Shown here: positions 1 to 9,190 of the stretch, one piece after another
Numbering within the stretch: the stretch's first letter is position 1
How the letters are laid out: every line of letters starts with the position of its first letter
Source: a virus
Length of the DNA: 45,995 nucleotides
Virus record (IMG/VR): IMGVR_UViG_3300042397_001603
Coordinates: 1-45,995 of that record
Reading direction: 5' to 3' (one strand)
The notes under the pieces: generated by a model
Database searches by the model: none
The model's input: the letters and a program-made list of their open reading frames with translations, nothing else
What the model was told of the DNA's origin: nothing
Made by a program: the position numbers and the translations under genes

Positions 1-1374
1 ATCAACACCACTTAATCCGCTTGAACCCGAAGTGCCTGAACTTCCGTCAGTTCCACTTGTTCCTGATGAACCATCTGTTCCTGAACTTCCGCTAGTTCCT
101 GATGAACCATCTGTTCCTGAAGTTCCTGAACTACCGTCAGTTCCGCTTGTACCTGAACTACCATCTGTACCACTTGAGCCCGATGTTCCTGAAGAACCAT
201 CTGTTCCACTAGTTCCTGATGAACCATCTGTTCCTGAACTACCGTCAGTACCGCTTGTTCCTGAAGAACCGTCAATACCACTAGTTCCTGAACTACCGTC
301 AGTTCCACTTGTACCTGAACTACCGTCAGTTCCACTTGTACCTGAACTACCATTGGTACCACTTGTTCCGCTTGAGCCCGATGTTCCTGAAGAACCATCT
401 GTTCCTGATGTTCCTGAAGACCCACTATTTCCTGACGTACCTGAACTACCATCGGTCCCACTAATACCTGAAGTCCCTGAAGAACCATTAACACCACTTA
501 TACCACTAGACCCTGAAGTTCCCGAAGAACCATCAGCACCTGAAGTTCCCGAACTACCGTCAGTTCCTGAAGTTCCTGAAGAACCGTCAATCCCACTTGT
601 TCCTGAAGAACCTGACGTTCCTGAAGAACCGTCAGTCCCACTTGTTCCTGAACTACCATCAGTACCTGAAGTACCTGATGAACCATCAGTACCCGAACTT
701 CCACTAGTCCCTGAAGAGCCGTTAGTCCCTGAAGAGCCGTTAGTCCCTGAAGAGCCGTTAGTTCCTGAAGAACCACTACTACCAGAAGAACCACTACTAC
801 CTGACGTACCCGATGTTCCTGATGAACCACTTTCACCCGAAGAACCCGATGAACCCGATGAACCGTTAGTTCCTGAAGAACCGTTAGTTCCTGAAGAACC
901 GTTAGTTCCTGAAGAACCACTACTACCAGAAGAACCACTTGAACCTGAACTTCCTGATGAACCACTTGAACCTGAACTTCCTGATGAACCACTTGTTCCA
1001 CTAGAACCTGATATTCCTGAAGTACCACTTGAACCTGATGTTCCTTTAGTTCCTGAACTACCCGAAGAACCGCTACTTCCTGATGTTCCACTACTTCCTG
1101 AAGAACCACTTAAACCTGAAGTACCATTTTGACCACTTGAACCTGACGAACCATTAACACCACTTGTTCCTGATGAACCATTAACACCACTTGTTCCTGC
1201 AGTACCTGAAGTACCAGCAAGGGATAGAGCATCCGCAATTTGTTGGATACTTGCTTTATATGATGAACCTGCGGGGTTTTGTGATGTATCACCCGTAATG
1301 ACAATGTGTACAATGTCATCTGGAGATACTATCGGAGCTTGGGTTCTGTCGGTCAGTCTTTGATAATTCGGCAT
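1..1374 (-). CDS. Collagen-like fibre protein (C-terminus beyond window)
   Basis: The reading frame starts at the ATG at 1374 and stays open to base 1, so at least 458 codons are present and the C-terminus lies outside the window. About 55 non-collagen residues come first (start MPNYQRLTDRTQAP), then an almost unbroken Gly-X-Y array made of GSSGTSG-like units to the edge. X and Y are mostly Ser, Thr, Asn, Asp, Leu and Val, with essentially no proline. Such repeats form triple-helical stalks in many phage tail fibres, so a trimeric fibre or virion decoration is inferred. The first 50 residues would be the virion-anchoring part. An ATATTTATA element lies at 1391-1399, 16 bases upstream. Long open frames on the other strand and in other frames here are by-products of the 9-base periodic repeat. 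Confidence 0.85.
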   Translation of the reverse strand, partial: MPNYQRLTDRTQAPIVSPDDIVHIVITGDTSQNPAGSSYKASIQQIADALSLAGTSGTAGTSGVNGSSGTSGVNGSSGSSGQNGTSGLSGSSGSSGTSGSSGSSGSSGTKGTSGSSGTSGISGSSGTSGSSGSSGSSGSSGSSGSSGSSGSSGSSGTNGSSGTNGSSGTNGSSGSSGSSGESGSSGTSGTSGSSGSSGSSGSSGTNGSSGTNGSSGTNGSSGTSGSSGTDGSSGTSGTDGSSGTSGTDGSSGTSGSSGTSGIDGSSGTSGTDGSSGTSGADGSSGTSGSSGISGVNGSSGTSGISGTDGSSGTSGNSGSSGTSGTDGSSGTSGSSGTSGTNGSSGTSGTDGSSGTSGTDGSSGTSGIDGSSGTSGTDGSSGTDGSSGTSGTDGSSGTSGSSGTDGSSGTSGTDGSSGTSGTDGSSGTSGSSGTDGSSGTSGTDGSSGTSGSSGLSGVD

Positions 1375-1421
1375 CTTTTTAGTCTATATGTATAAATATG
1401 AATCTTTTCATAATTTGGTTT

Positions 1422-1724
1422 TTATTGGTCTTCGAATATATAAATATTTGCATCCATGAAAATAAAGATTTCTCCGTCTTGATAAATCTTACCTTTCTCG
1501 TCACAATAAATTATTCCGAACTTTTCGCACCCCAAAGAGTCTATGATTTTTATTCCAACGGCGGGGGCTGAATTGAATGTGGTTGGTAGTACAATAGATA
1601 TTGATGGAGGTACTTGAGTGTTAATAGTTGAAATTAAAACACATTGATTCCCATACACATCACACGCATATAAATCATACGGTAATGTAACTCCAGAAAC
1701 TCCAGTAATCTCAATTTGTGTCAT
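1422..1724 (-). CDS. Small hypothetical protein of the fibre cluster
   Basis: A 100-residue protein starting MTQIEITGVSGV with alternating hydrophobic residues that suggest an all-beta fold, three cysteines (residues about 21, 28 and 66) plus one more near 74, and an acidic C-terminus. No signal peptide or membrane segment is visible. I do not recognise a family. It lies between the LamG-like gene and the collagen-like gene on the same strand, after a terminator at 1764-1792, so a small fibre or virion accessory role is likely but unproven. A weak TATTTATT-type element sits just upstream of its ATG. Confidence 0.6.
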   Translation of the reverse strand: MTQIEITGVSGVTLPYDLYACDVYGNQCVLISTINTQVPPSISIVLPTTFNSAPAVGIKIIDSLGCEKFGIIYCDEKGKIYQDGEIFIFMDANIYIFEDQ

Positions 1725-1763
1725 ATTGAATAAATAGTTAGTATTTACTTTAACTCTTTTTTA

Positions 1764-1792
1764 AAACAAAAAATCCCCCAAGGGTTGGAGGA
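1764..1792 (-). terminator. Intrinsic terminator after LamG-like gene
   Basis: On the minus strand an 8-bp stem (bases 1785-1792 with 1774-1781, one G-U pair) and a 3-base loop are followed by a T-rich run read from 1773 down to 1764. It sits just after the stop of the LamG-like gene and before the next gene, as expected of a rho-independent terminator. Confidence 0.75.
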
Positions 1793-1815
1793 CTTTATTT
1801 ATGTTTTTATAGTTA

Positions 1816-2850
1816 TTAATAAGGAGTGTCAGAACTACGTGTTATTGCCCCAACAATAACGGTACTACCTAAATTACTAAGGTCTTGTTGAAAAGAGGGT
1901 GAATTTAATGAGTCAATTAAAAGAACACAGTCACCATCATTAATTTGATTAGTGGACGCACCTCCGTAAGGATTTGCACCTTGTATTGGTAATAATGAAC
2001 TTTTGGGGGTTGTAAACCCACTTGTATATACAATATTTCTACATATCCTTATATCAGTAAGTTTCGCATCTAAAAAATTACTACTCGATAGTAAAGAGCC
2101 AAAATAAATTAAACCAATAGTGTTACTAATCAGAGTGTTAGGTATTCCAACGGCAGTTTTGTCATTACCATCAAAATAGACTTTAACTTGACCATTGTCA
2201 CATGTAATTGCAATGTGTTGCCAAACATTTGTTGACAATGGTAGAGATATCGCATTACCAGTGGATAATCCGTGAAGACAACTATCTGATGGGTCAATAT
2301 ATAAATTTAAATCACCACCACCAAATGAAGCACTTTGACTAAATATGTATTGGTTACTACCTGTTGATACTGGATTTCCAAAATACCAAAATTCAATTGT
2401 AAAGAATTCATTAACTGTACCAATATGAGTAGGAATAATCCTTGCCGTATTAGAACTATTTGGAAATATTAACGAACCTGGATTTACTTCCCAAGAAGAC
2501 CAATGTCCAAAACCGTTCATCCAAATATACGCCTCGTCACCTGTTGTGTAAGTTTTACTACTAACAAATCCCGCCTTTTCAACAAATGAAATTTCATTTA
2601 ACGACAACGACCTCCAAAATCCTACATACGCAGAAATCCCTAACGGATTTGGTTGTGTTCCTGTTGGAACTGAGTGAGCGATTACATACCCAAGGTCTTC
2701 ATCGGGTCCGTTCCACCATTGAATTCCACCTGGTTGTAATGTGTAGTCTTGGTCGTCAACCCCAATAGTTAATGTACTATTAAATACTCGGATAGCCCCA
2801 TTGATTAGTGATAATGTTGGATTATATGCAAATGGTCTTGATGTTGACAT
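1816..2850 (-). CDS. LamG/concanavalin-like lectin domain virion protein
   Basis: A 344-residue protein. The N-terminal ~110 residues are unrecognised and beta-rich. From about residue 140 to 290 it has the signature of a concanavalin A-like (LamG_3) jelly roll: a FTIEFWYFG strand, an IFSQS strand, a WQHIAITCDNGQVKVYFDG segment and a closing DIRICRNIVY segment. Such domains bind glycans and occur in phage fibre and host-recognition proteins. No signal peptide. It sits in the minus-strand fibre block, with an ATATTTATT element at 2866-2875 about 15 bases upstream of the ATG and a terminator after it. Host-surface or capsule binding is inferred. Domain call is firm, the exact role is not. Confidence 0.8.
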   Translation of the reverse strand: MSTSRPFAYNPTLSLINGAIRVFNSTLTIGVDDQDYTLQPGGIQWWNGPDEDLGYVIAHSVPTGTQPNPLGISAYVGFWRSLSLNEISFVEKAGFVSSKTYTTGDEAYIWMNGFGHWSSWEVNPGSLIFPNSSNTARIIPTHIGTVNEFFTIEFWYFGNPVSTGSNQYIFSQSASFGGGDLNLYIDPSDSCLHGLSTGNAISLPLSTNVWQHIAITCDNGQVKVYFDGNDKTAVGIPNTLISNTIGLIYFGSLLSSSNFLDAKLTDIRICRNIVYTSGFTTPKSSLLPIQGANPYGGASTNQINDGDCVLLIDSLNSPSFQQDLSNLGSTVIVGAITRSSDTPY

Positions 2851-2907
2851 AGTTTTTTTTTTATTTAATAAATATCTTTTATTTTTATTTTATTCTTAAA
2901 CTTAATA

Positions 2908-3405
2908 TTATAAACCAATTGTTGGTGTTACACAAGGGGTGCGAGTTAATGTTGGTGTTGGTCTTGGAGCACGAGTTGGTTTTGGGGTTGGTGTTGGGGT
3001 GGCGCAAGGGTCAAAAGTAGGGGTTGGTGTTGGGTGTAGTGTTGGAGTTGGTGTTTTGGTTGGTTTAGGCGTTTTAGTTGGTTGTGGGGGGCAAGGAGTG
3101 TCTGTTGGTGTTGGTGTTGGCGTACTTGTAGGAATAGGAGTTGGGGTACTTGTAGGTGTTGGTGTAGGTGTTGGTGATGGAATTGGTCTAACAACAGTTA
3201 AGAAGTTAGGGCAGTCAGAATTAATAACTAATATAGTATAAACACCATAAACCTCTCTTGGGGGAGTTAATAAGTTAGGTTCAAATAAAAAAGGTAATAA
3301 TACATCACCTAAATTAATAGCGTCCATACTGTTGTCAGGTTTAAAAACAACATTAGCAATTTGACCATTATAATTGATACTAGATATTACAATTGTTTCA
3401 TTCAT
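2908..3405 (-). CDS. Virion protein with Thr/Pro-rich tail
   Basis: A 165-residue protein. The first ~75 residues look like a small beta domain (start [15 protein letters not shown]). The remainder is a (PT)n-type low-complexity stretch with a few cysteines, ending [10 protein letters not shown]. Such Pro/Thr tails are extended, mucin-like linkers and are frequent targets of O-glycosylation. Its ATG overlaps the stop of the upstream 1001-aa gene (ATGA at 3402-3405), which indicates translational coupling and probably a shared assembly. The GT-rich open frames on the opposite strand are shadows of this repeat. Confidence 0.7.
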   Translation of the reverse strand: MNETIVISSINYNGQIANVVFKPDNSMDAINLGDVLLPFLFEPNLLTPPREVYGVYTILVINSDCPNFLTVVRPIPSPTPTPTPTSTPTPIPTSTPTPTPTDTPCPPQPTKTPKPTKTPTPTLHPTPTPTFDPCATPTPTPKPTRAPRPTPTLTRTPCVTPTIGL

Positions 3406-6400
3406 ATACTTAAATTATTTGGGTCACAATCACAATTGATATCAACAACTGTTACAGTTCCTCCACCATTAAGTTTAATTACATTGATGGCACATTTATA
3501 AGTTATGGTAACATATAATGGTACATCAATAACTTCGACAGTATTATCACAATATAAAATTTGATACGTTGAACCAGTTCCAGGTCCAAATCCACTATAT
3601 AATTGGAATGTTTTGCAACAAGATGAACAATCTCCAATAACCGTATACGTCAGAAAATTTATATGCTGTATTCCTGCACCGCCTCCATATAGACAACTAC
3701 CTATAATATTTGGTAGTGGTACCCAATTATTCATTCCCCCAATTGGTGTAAGACTATTTATAGGAAGATATGCGAGTGGGTTAGGTAATGGATAATATGT
3801 GGACATATCCTCTAAAATCCAATAATTATTTATATTATCCCAAGAAATCCTCATTAATACGGTGGGTGGGGCGATAGAGTAATAAGTGAAATAATATGAT
3901 GATTTACCATTAATCTGAGTTGAAGGACTTATATTTGATGGTAATGCAATTGTACCAGTACAATCCGTTAAATCATCAATAAAACGAATACACTCTCCAG
4001 GTGTATAAACCGTAGGTGTAGGTGTAGGTGTAGGTGTTGGTGTTGAAGTTGGTGTTGAAGTTGGTGTTGAAGTGTTAGTCGGTGTTGGTGTTGGGGTGTT
4101 AGTTGGTGTTGGGGTCGGTGAATATGTGGTTGTAGTTGTTGTTAAATTTGAGGTTGTAGTTGTTGTTGTTAAATTTGAGGTTGTAGTTGTTGTCGTTAAA
4201 TTTGAGGTTGTTGTTGTCGTTGTGGTTAAATTTGTGGTGGTGGTTGTTGTTGTTTCTCCAGATATTTGGTATGTAAAGTCGTTAGGTAAACAAACCGATG
4301 TCGAGCAGTCAGGACAATCAGGGTTAAACATTCTGAAAGTATTTTTTAATAAATTAAAGTTGTGTTTTACCTCAGGAGCCGATAATGGGGTAACATACAT
4401 TCTAAATTGTGAAATGGCACCATCAAAAGTTCCCGCAAAATTCTGTTCAATTAATATATTAGTTTTTAACCCATTAAATGTTGTCCCCGATAAATCATTA
4501 ATTGGGAAATTTTCAGGGTCTTGAATATAAGGTCCGTAAGGTTGCGTCATAGATGAAAAAGTTAAATTTTCTCTAAGTCCTTGGGTACCTCCACCCCACG
4601 ATATATTAAATGGAACACCAACTTGTTTTTCTTTGTCGGTATCTAACCCTCTTGGGATAATCTCCTCAAAATTTTCAATTGTATGAAATAATTTACCATT
4701 AACGTAAATCTTAAGTCTCCCATTTCGATATAATTTATCAATTAACCATTTTTCATTTAATCTAACCAACTCAATTTGTTCTGATGTTTTACCACCAATT
4801 TGAGTGTATGGTATTGTAATTAATGATGTTGCATTATTTGCTAATGATTCTAAATAAAGTTTTTCAGTTATATCACCAAGTCCTCCTCGATACCATAAAT
4901 CACACGTATCTAACCATGTATATCTTTCCCATACCGCATCTACTTGAAACCAATGTTCCTCCTCTAACCACGCGGGATTCTCTAATAAACATGTAGGGTA
5001 AATTGGGGGTGTACAATAATCAACAATAGTGTGTCCTGTAGTGTACGTAATTCCACTTGTTTCACAAGAACCCGTAGTAACACAGTCTCCTGTGAATTTT
5101 AACATTCTAACTCCGATACCAGGATTTTTTGGGTCACCACATAATCTAAAAGATAATGCGTTTGACATAGAATCATATATTGGATTTGTTTCACAAGTAT
5201 TTTCGATTGATGTAAATCCTGTATTACAGTTATAACAAGTTGTGGTTGTTGTACAAACATCACATGATGGTGTGCAAACAGGTGGTAGTTCACAATCAGG
5301 TATTGGCGTTGGAGGGGGTGTTGGTGTTGGTGTTGGGATAATTATAGTGTCGCATATGTGTGTTTGACATTCCCACCCACAAGTTTCACAAGGGTCTAAA
5401 TTACAATCACAACCACAAGTAATTTTCTTTTCTGGGTCTCCATTACAACTACTACACCCATAATTAACGTGAGGGTCATGAATATTATTTACTGACCTTG
5501 GCGGATAAACAAATACACATCTACTATCCGTAATTGTTCTATTACAACAAGCACATGTTTGTAGTTGAGTTAGACCTGATGTTACTCGATTGTACCCCGA
5601 AAAACACAATGGACTACCACTGGCGTGGTGATAAAATTTATTTTCAGCTCTAGTTCCAAAATAAAAAAAAGTATTCTTATTGTTTGGATAAATTTCATTA
5701 AGAGTTGTTTCATTAGGTAATGGAGAATACTCATTGATAAGTCTTGGTTTCAAAACCATTTCAACGGACCATCCTTTATTCATTCTTTCAGGAAAAATCT
5801 CATAATCAAAACCAAATAATTTATAAAACCCTTGATAAAAACCACCATATAATTCGTGGTATCTACCCTCAAAAGGGCTTGATTTACTAACCACTTCGTA
5901 TAAAACGGTTTTATTAAACCCCGAAAATCTTACGTTAGGTAAATTGGTGTGACCTGTAACTTGATGTAACTTTAATCTTCGGTCGTAATACATTCTATTG
6001 AATTTTAAATAATCAGAATATAAACCTTTAGTGAATGTTATCGTTTCACCCGTCATTTGGTTGACTAATCCGTTGTCAACACCTGTTAACCCAATATCAC
6101 ATGATGTTGATGATGAGTAACAAGTCAAATCATCATTATTTGGATTGTAATAATTTTGAGATACAAAAATATTATTATTATTGTATTGTTTATATGAAAG
6201 TGTTTGGTTTTGAACACTTAAAGGATTGTTAATGTCAAAATAAACAGGAAGTCGGTTTCCGTATGTTTGTGCAATCAAATATGGGGAGAAAACAACCTCT
6301 TGATTGTAGTCTTGTTCATCTGAGGTCAAAGACATATCATTGGAATCTAAATTAAGTTTTAGAGACCAATTTGAGCGGACGTATTGATTTATATTTTGAC

Positions 6401-6407
6401 TTGCCAT
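3402..6407 (-). CDS. Large LamG-like, Cys-rich, mucin-like fibre protein
   Basis: A 1001-residue virion-type protein. The N-terminal half contains pieces typical of a LamG-like fold ([10 protein letters not shown] near 215, then [18 protein letters not shown] near 565, and [10 protein letters not shown] near 665). A Cys-rich insertion lies between them at roughly residues 290-450, with several CxxC pairs and a short PTPTP hinge. Residues ~725-800 are Thr-rich blocks (runs of T6-T7 separated by SNL) followed by PTPT repeats. The last ~200 residues form another Cys-containing domain. No signal peptide. It begins the fibre operon, and its promoter is shared with the divergent gene at 6458. Host-binding or decoration is inferred. 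It may be glycosylated by the phage's own transferases. Confidence 0.75.
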   Translation of the reverse strand: MASQNINQYVRSNWSLKLNLDSNDMSLTSDEQDYNQEVVFSPYLIAQTYGNRLPVYFDINNPLSVQNQTLSYKQYNNNNIFVSQNYYNPNNDDLTCYSSSTSCDIGLTGVDNGLVNQMTGETITFTKGLYSDYLKFNRMYYDRRLKLHQVTGHTNLPNVRFSGFNKTVLYEVVSKSSPFEGRYHELYGGFYQGFYKLFGFDYEIFPERMNKGWSVEMVLKPRLINEYSPLPNETTLNEIYPNNKNTFFYFGTRAENKFYHHASGSPLCFSGYNRVTSGLTQLQTCACCNRTITDSRCVFVYPPRSVNNIHDPHVNYGCSSCNGDPEKKITCGCDCNLDPCETCGWECQTHICDTIIIPTPTPTPPPTPIPDCELPPVCTPSCDVCTTTTTCYNCNTGFTSIENTCETNPIYDSMSNALSFRLCGDPKNPGIGVRMLKFTGDCVTTGSCETSGITYTTGHTIVDYCTPPIYPTCLLENPAWLEEEHWFQVDAVWERYTWLDTCDLWYRGGLGDITEKLYLESLANNATSLITIPYTQIGGKTSEQIELVRLNEKWLIDKLYRNGRLKIYVNGKLFHTIENFEEIIPRGLDTDKEKQVGVPFNISWGGGTQGLRENLTFSSMTQPYGPYIQDPENFPINDLSGTTFNGLKTNILIEQNFAGTFDGAISQFRMYVTPLSAPEVKHNFNLLKNTFRMFNPDCPDCSTSVCLPNDFTYQISGETTTTTTTNLTTTTTTTSNLTTTTTTSNLTTTTTTSNLTTTTTTYSPTPTPTNTPTPTPTNTSTPTSTPTSTPTPTPTPTPTVYTPGECIRFIDDLTDCTGTIALPSNISPSTQINGKSSYYFTYYSIAPPTVLMRISWDNINNYWILEDMSTYYPLPNPLAYLPINSLTPIGGMNNWVPLPNIIGSCLYGGGAGIQHINFLTYTVIGDCSSCCKTFQLYSGFGPGTGSTYQILYCDNTVEVIDVPLYVTITYKCAINVIKLNGGGTVTVVDINCDCDPNNLSI

Positions 6408-6417
6408 CTTTTTTATG

Positions 6418-6444
6418 ATAAATACTCTAAATCGAAGTATTTAT
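6418..6444. promoter_or_regulatory. Divergent promoter, inverted AGTATTTAT pair
   Basis: The 50-base gap between two divergent genes contains a 9-bp inverted repeat, ATAAATACT at 6418-6426 and AGTATTTAT at 6436-6444. Read in each gene's own sense, both arms give AGTATTTAT, 10-13 bases before the ATG. This matches the recurrent ATATTTATA element upstream of other virion genes, so a bidirectional late promoter is inferred. Confidence 0.55.
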
Positions 6445-6457
6445 TGGAAAATGTGTT

Positions 6458-7294
6458 ATGATAAATTTTAACAAAGAATACTACAGTAATAATTATTACT
6501 TCTTTTTAAAAGATAGAGGAGACCAAATCTCCTTATACTATTCTATTGCTGACACTTTAACCGAATCTAGAAAAAAAGACAAAAAAATGGACTTCGATAA
6601 AAAAGATTCGAAAAAAGTTAAAGATGTTGTAAATAATATTTTAAAATCAAAAGAAAAACAAACAACAATTGATATTGAGGATAAATTAAAAGGTGTAAAA
6701 AAATCTTCGGGTGAGATTGGTGAGTTAGTTGATTCTGACGGAACTATGTTAAGTTCAAGAATTCCTTTGATAAATTTAACCCTTTCCCCAAGAAAAACAA
6801 TGGACCAAACTGTTGTTATGGCTAGAACAACAAATGACCCTGTAACAAGAGGTTACCGTGTTTATTATGGTGAGAGTGAAGAAGAAAAAGAAAATATTGT
6901 GTCAGAAGTTGACTATTCAGAAGCCTTTGGATATGTTGAGACTGAAGGAAAAGATTTTAAAGAAACTATAAATATATTAAAAAAGATGGGTGTTGAGAAT
7001 CCCGTACAAAGAGCAAAAGAATTTGGTAAATTACCCAAAGCTAAGAAAGTTGGTGGTAAATTAAAACAAAGACTTTCTGAAAAAGATAGTATTGAAGAAC
7101 AACAAAAAGAAAAAATGATTAAAATGGTTGAGGACATCTTAACTAAGAAATCTAAAGATAGTTCAGACGTTGTAAAACGTGATGAAAGCGTTAGTAAGAT
7201 ATTAGTTAAAAATTTACAATCAATTAAAAAATTAGCAGATAAAGAAGGTATCAGTATTTCTAAATTAATTAACATATTAAAATCAAATGAATAA
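6458..7294 (+). CDS. Hypothetical protein, lysine-rich, possible virion protein
   Basis: A 278-residue protein rich in Lys and Glu. The N-terminus (MINFNKEYYSNNYYFFLKD) is aromatic; the middle (~70-180) carries a small beta-rich part; the C-terminal ~80 residues look helical or coiled (EEQQKEKMIKMVEDI and VKNLQSIKKLADKEG). The C-terminal helix resembles a small helix-turn-helix-like unit but I see no firm family. It is the first gene of a tight plus-strand run, overlapping the next gene by 8 bases. Its probable late-type promoter suggests a structural or assembly role. Function not recognised. Confidence 0.6.
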   Translation: MINFNKEYYSNNYYFFLKDRGDQISLYYSIADTLTESRKKDKKMDFDKKDSKKVKDVVNNILKSKEKQTTIDIEDKLKGVKKSSGEIGELVDSDGTMLSSRIPLINLTLSPRKTMDQTVVMARTTNDPVTRGYRVYYGESEEEKENIVSEVDYSEAFGYVETEGKDFKETINILKKMGVENPVQRAKEFGKLPKAKKVGGKLKQRLSEKDSIEEQQKEKMIKMVEDILTKKSKDSSDVVKRDESVSKILVKNLQSIKKLADKEGISISKLINILKSNE

Positions 7295-7757
7295 AGATTT
7301 ATATGGAAATAAATTTTCTCTACCTGAGGAGGTTGTAAGTTATTTACAACAGTGTCATGATGCCGCGGGAGGTGCTGACGAAAGTGTTGAGGGTTATAAG
7401 AGAAACAAAGAACTAAGAGATAGTCGTGAAGTTACATATCAACAATTAAAACGAATGAAAAATTGGTTTGATAAGTTTGAGGGTGACGAAAATGATTTAT
7501 CTTATATTTTAAATGGGGGTCATTATGTTAAAAATTGGGTTCACAACACCTTAACTTCAATGAGAGATAATGTACACAATACTAAAAAGAATAAATCTGA
7601 GGTTTTACCTAATCAATTTATTCAGCCACATGAGAAGAATGACATGACAACGATTAATAGACCTAGTAAAAGTCACAAATCAACCGTTGATAAATATGAC
7701 ACTGCTATCATGGAAAATTTAACTAGAATAAACGATTTAATTAAAAAAATAATATAA
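7287..7757 (+). CDS. Hypothetical protein
   Basis: A 156-residue, mostly helical, charged protein starting MNKDLYGNKFSLPEEVVSYL. A conserved-looking central stretch (RDSREVTYQQLKRMKNWFDKF) is followed by a less ordered Lys/Ser-rich region and a C-terminal helix. It overlaps the previous gene by 8 bases and is followed one base later by the next, so it belongs to the same transcript. Similar short proteins accompany structural genes in T4-like phages of Bacteroidota, as far as I recall, but I cannot name a function. Confidence 0.6.
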   Translation: MNKDLYGNKFSLPEEVVSYLQQCHDAAGGADESVEGYKRNKELRDSREVTYQQLKRMKNWFDKFEGDENDLSYILNGGHYVKNWVHNTLTSMRDNVHNTKKNKSEVLPNQFIQPHEKNDMTTINRPSKSHKSTVDKYDTAIMENLTRINDLIKKII

Positions 7758-7758
7758 T

Positions 7759-8052
7759 ATGCCAACAACAGAACCAATTAGTTTCGAGCAACCTAAAAAT
7801 GATTTATCATCAATTGCTGAGATGGAGAGAGCAAAATTATTCCCAAAGAATGATTATAAACCAACAAACCAATATTCTGCGGTTAATCCTGACGCTATTG
7901 CCGATGGAGATGCTCAAGGTAAAGGTACTGGAGGATTTTTAGATGTTTATAATCAAGGTGCGGGAGCAATCCAAGACATTTTAGAGAGAAAGGCCGAGGT
8001 AGTTATTAATGAATTTAAACCCAACTCACCGTATACTACACCAAGTGCATAA
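7759..8052 (+). CDS. Small hypothetical protein
   Basis: A 97-residue protein starting MPTTEPISFEQPKNDL, with a low-complexity Asn/Pro/Asp-rich composition and a short Gly/Ala segment around GKGTGGFLDVYNQGAG. It probably has little fixed structure. The stop overlaps the next start (TAATG at 8050-8054), so the two are translationally coupled. No family recognised. Confidence 0.55.
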   Translation: MPTTEPISFEQPKNDLSSIAEMERAKLFPKNDYKPTNQYSAVNPDAIADGDAQGKGTGGFLDVYNQGAGAIQDILERKAEVVINEFKPNSPYTTPSA

Positions 8053-8486
8053 TGAAACTTTACAACACAGTTAAATCTCTTATTTTAGAAGTAGCGTCGA
8101 TTGACTCAATCGTTGATGCTATAAAAAAAAGAAATAAGATAGTAATTTACTATGATGGTGATGAGCCAGGTGGTAGAGGGTTAAGAGAAATCGAACCTGT
8201 TTGTCTTGGGTATAGTAAGTCAGATAATCCTGTTTTAAGAGCTTGGGATAATGAAGGGTCTTCTCATACCGCGTATAAAGGCGAACAACCTTTACCTGGG
8301 TGGAGATTATTCAGAGTTGATAAAATATTATCATTTAAACCAACGGGAGAAAATTTTGATTCATCTAAACCAGGATATAATCCATCAGGGGACAAAAGTA
8401 TGAATAGAGTTATTATTAACGCAGTGTTTAATCAACAACCAACGGAACCAACGGAACCAACGGAACCAACGGAACCAATACAATAA
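8052..8486 (+). CDS. WYL-like domain protein with N-terminal (I/L)xE tag
   Basis: A 144-residue protein. Residues ~17-98 resemble a WYL domain: an AIKKRNKIVIYYDG strand, R-x-IEP at about 45-49, LRAWD at 62-66 and GWRLFRVDKI at 83-92. In bacteria WYL domains are ligand-sensing modules (nucleic-acid or nucleotide binding) usually fused to a helix-turn-helix; no DNA-binding part is present here. The first 13 residues (MKLYNTVKSLILE) are hydrophobic/basic and end in IxE, like a T4 capsid-targeting peptide. The C-terminus is a PTE x4 tandem repeat. The domain call is moderately firm; packaging into the capsid is inference. Confidence 0.65.
   Translation: MKLYNTVKSLILEVASIDSIVDAIKKRNKIVIYYDGDEPGGRGLREIEPVCLGYSKSDNPVLRAWDNEGSSHTAYKGEQPLPGWRLFRVDKILSFKPTGENFDSSKPGYNPSGDKSMNRVIINAVFNQQPTEPTEPTEPTEPIQ
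8441..8476 (+). repeat. Four tandem 9-base repeats coding for PTE
   Basis: The unit AACGGAACC occurs four times head to tail at the 3' end of the WYL-like gene and encodes a Pro-Thr-Glu repeat tail. Identical copies at the DNA level suggest recent expansion by slippage. Confidence 0.9.
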
Positions 8487-8493
8487 TTAAGAT

Positions 8494-9078
8494 ATGACAA
8501 ACGAAAACGACTTAATACAAAAATTAATGGTATCTAAGGCTATTATGGATAAACATAATAATACCCCAAGAGCGGGTAATAATTTAAATATGACAAGTCC
8601 AATGGTTCAGGATTACGAAGCCCCACAAGCCAAGTATAACTTACCACAAGAATTTATGCAGGAATCTGTAACTCAATCAGTTCCTTCAACACAACAACCA
8701 ATAACCAAAGATAGGGTTATGTCATCTAAATTACCTGATGAGATTAAAAGGTTAATGATAGAACATCCAATCAATCAACCAAACTCAATGGCAGGACCTT
8801 CATTATCTAATGATTTGATTGATAAAGCCGCAAGATTGATGAATGTTGACGCTAAAGGAACTCCAAGAGGACCTCAACCAAAAAGAGTTACCGAACAATC
8901 AATACCGACTCAAGATTTGTCAAGTTTAAAAGAATTGTTAAGAGAAGTTGTTGAAGAGGTTTTATTAGAAAATGGATTAATCGCCGAATCAACCCAAAAA
9001 TCAAATGAAGTATTTTCTTTTAAGGTAGGTAAGCATATATTTGAAGGTAAGGTTACTAAGATAAAAAAAATATCTTAA
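8494..9078 (+). CDS. Hypothetical protein with helical C-terminal segment
   Basis: A 194-residue protein. The first ~140 residues are Gln/Asn/Pro-rich and probably flexible. A strongly amphipathic helix follows (LKELLREVVEEVLLENGLIAE at about 144-164, containing LxE and IxE sites), then a small basic beta-like end (FSFKVGKHIFEGKVTKIKK). It is the last gene before a terminator. No family recognised. The combination of a disordered body and a helix with (L/I)xE sites would fit a prohead core or scaffold-bound protein, but this is a guess. Confidence 0.55.
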   Translation: MTNENDLIQKLMVSKAIMDKHNNTPRAGNNLNMTSPMVQDYEAPQAKYNLPQEFMQESVTQSVPSTQQPITKDRVMSSKLPDEIKRLMIEHPINQPNSMAGPSLSNDLIDKAARLMNVDAKGTPRGPQPKRVTEQSIPTQDLSSLKELLREVVEEVLLENGLIAESTQKSNEVFSFKVGKHIFEGKVTKIKKIS

Positions 9079-9097
9079 AAACAAGTTTACTCTAAAG

Positions 9098-9130
9098 AAA
9101 ACCCCCCTCATAACTATGTGGGGGTTTTTT
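9098..9130 (+). terminator. Intrinsic terminator
   Basis: A run of C (9102-9107) pairs with a run of G (9120-9124), extended by A/T pairs, with an inner CAT/ATG pairing at the loop. A T6 tract follows at 9125-9130. It ends the 6458-9078 gene run. Confidence 0.8.
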
Positions 9131-9190
9131 ATTTTATAAGGTTGATATTCTATTATTTTCTTATTATATTTTCTAAGACAATTTTATATT

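Noticed and set aside
32-1132. 366-residue plus-strand frame rich in Pro, Glu and Val
   Set aside because: It is the antisense shadow of the Gly-X-Y repeat; the minus-strand frame has an ATG, a sensible N-terminus and collagen periodicity.
1-1200. Short repeats resembling a CRISPR array
   Set aside because: Units are 9 bases in coding phase and without spacers; they encode Gly-X-Y triplets.
12-1319. Three minus-strand frames of Val/Gln/Leu-rich repeats (12-497, 498-1109, 1110-1319)
   Set aside because: They lie in another frame of the same collagen repeat; the true frame is open throughout and was simply not closed by a stop inside the window.
2939-4524. Plus-strand Val/Gly-rich frames at 2939-3241 and 4072-4524
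   Set aside because: Antisense of Thr/Pro coding repeats in the two fibre genes.
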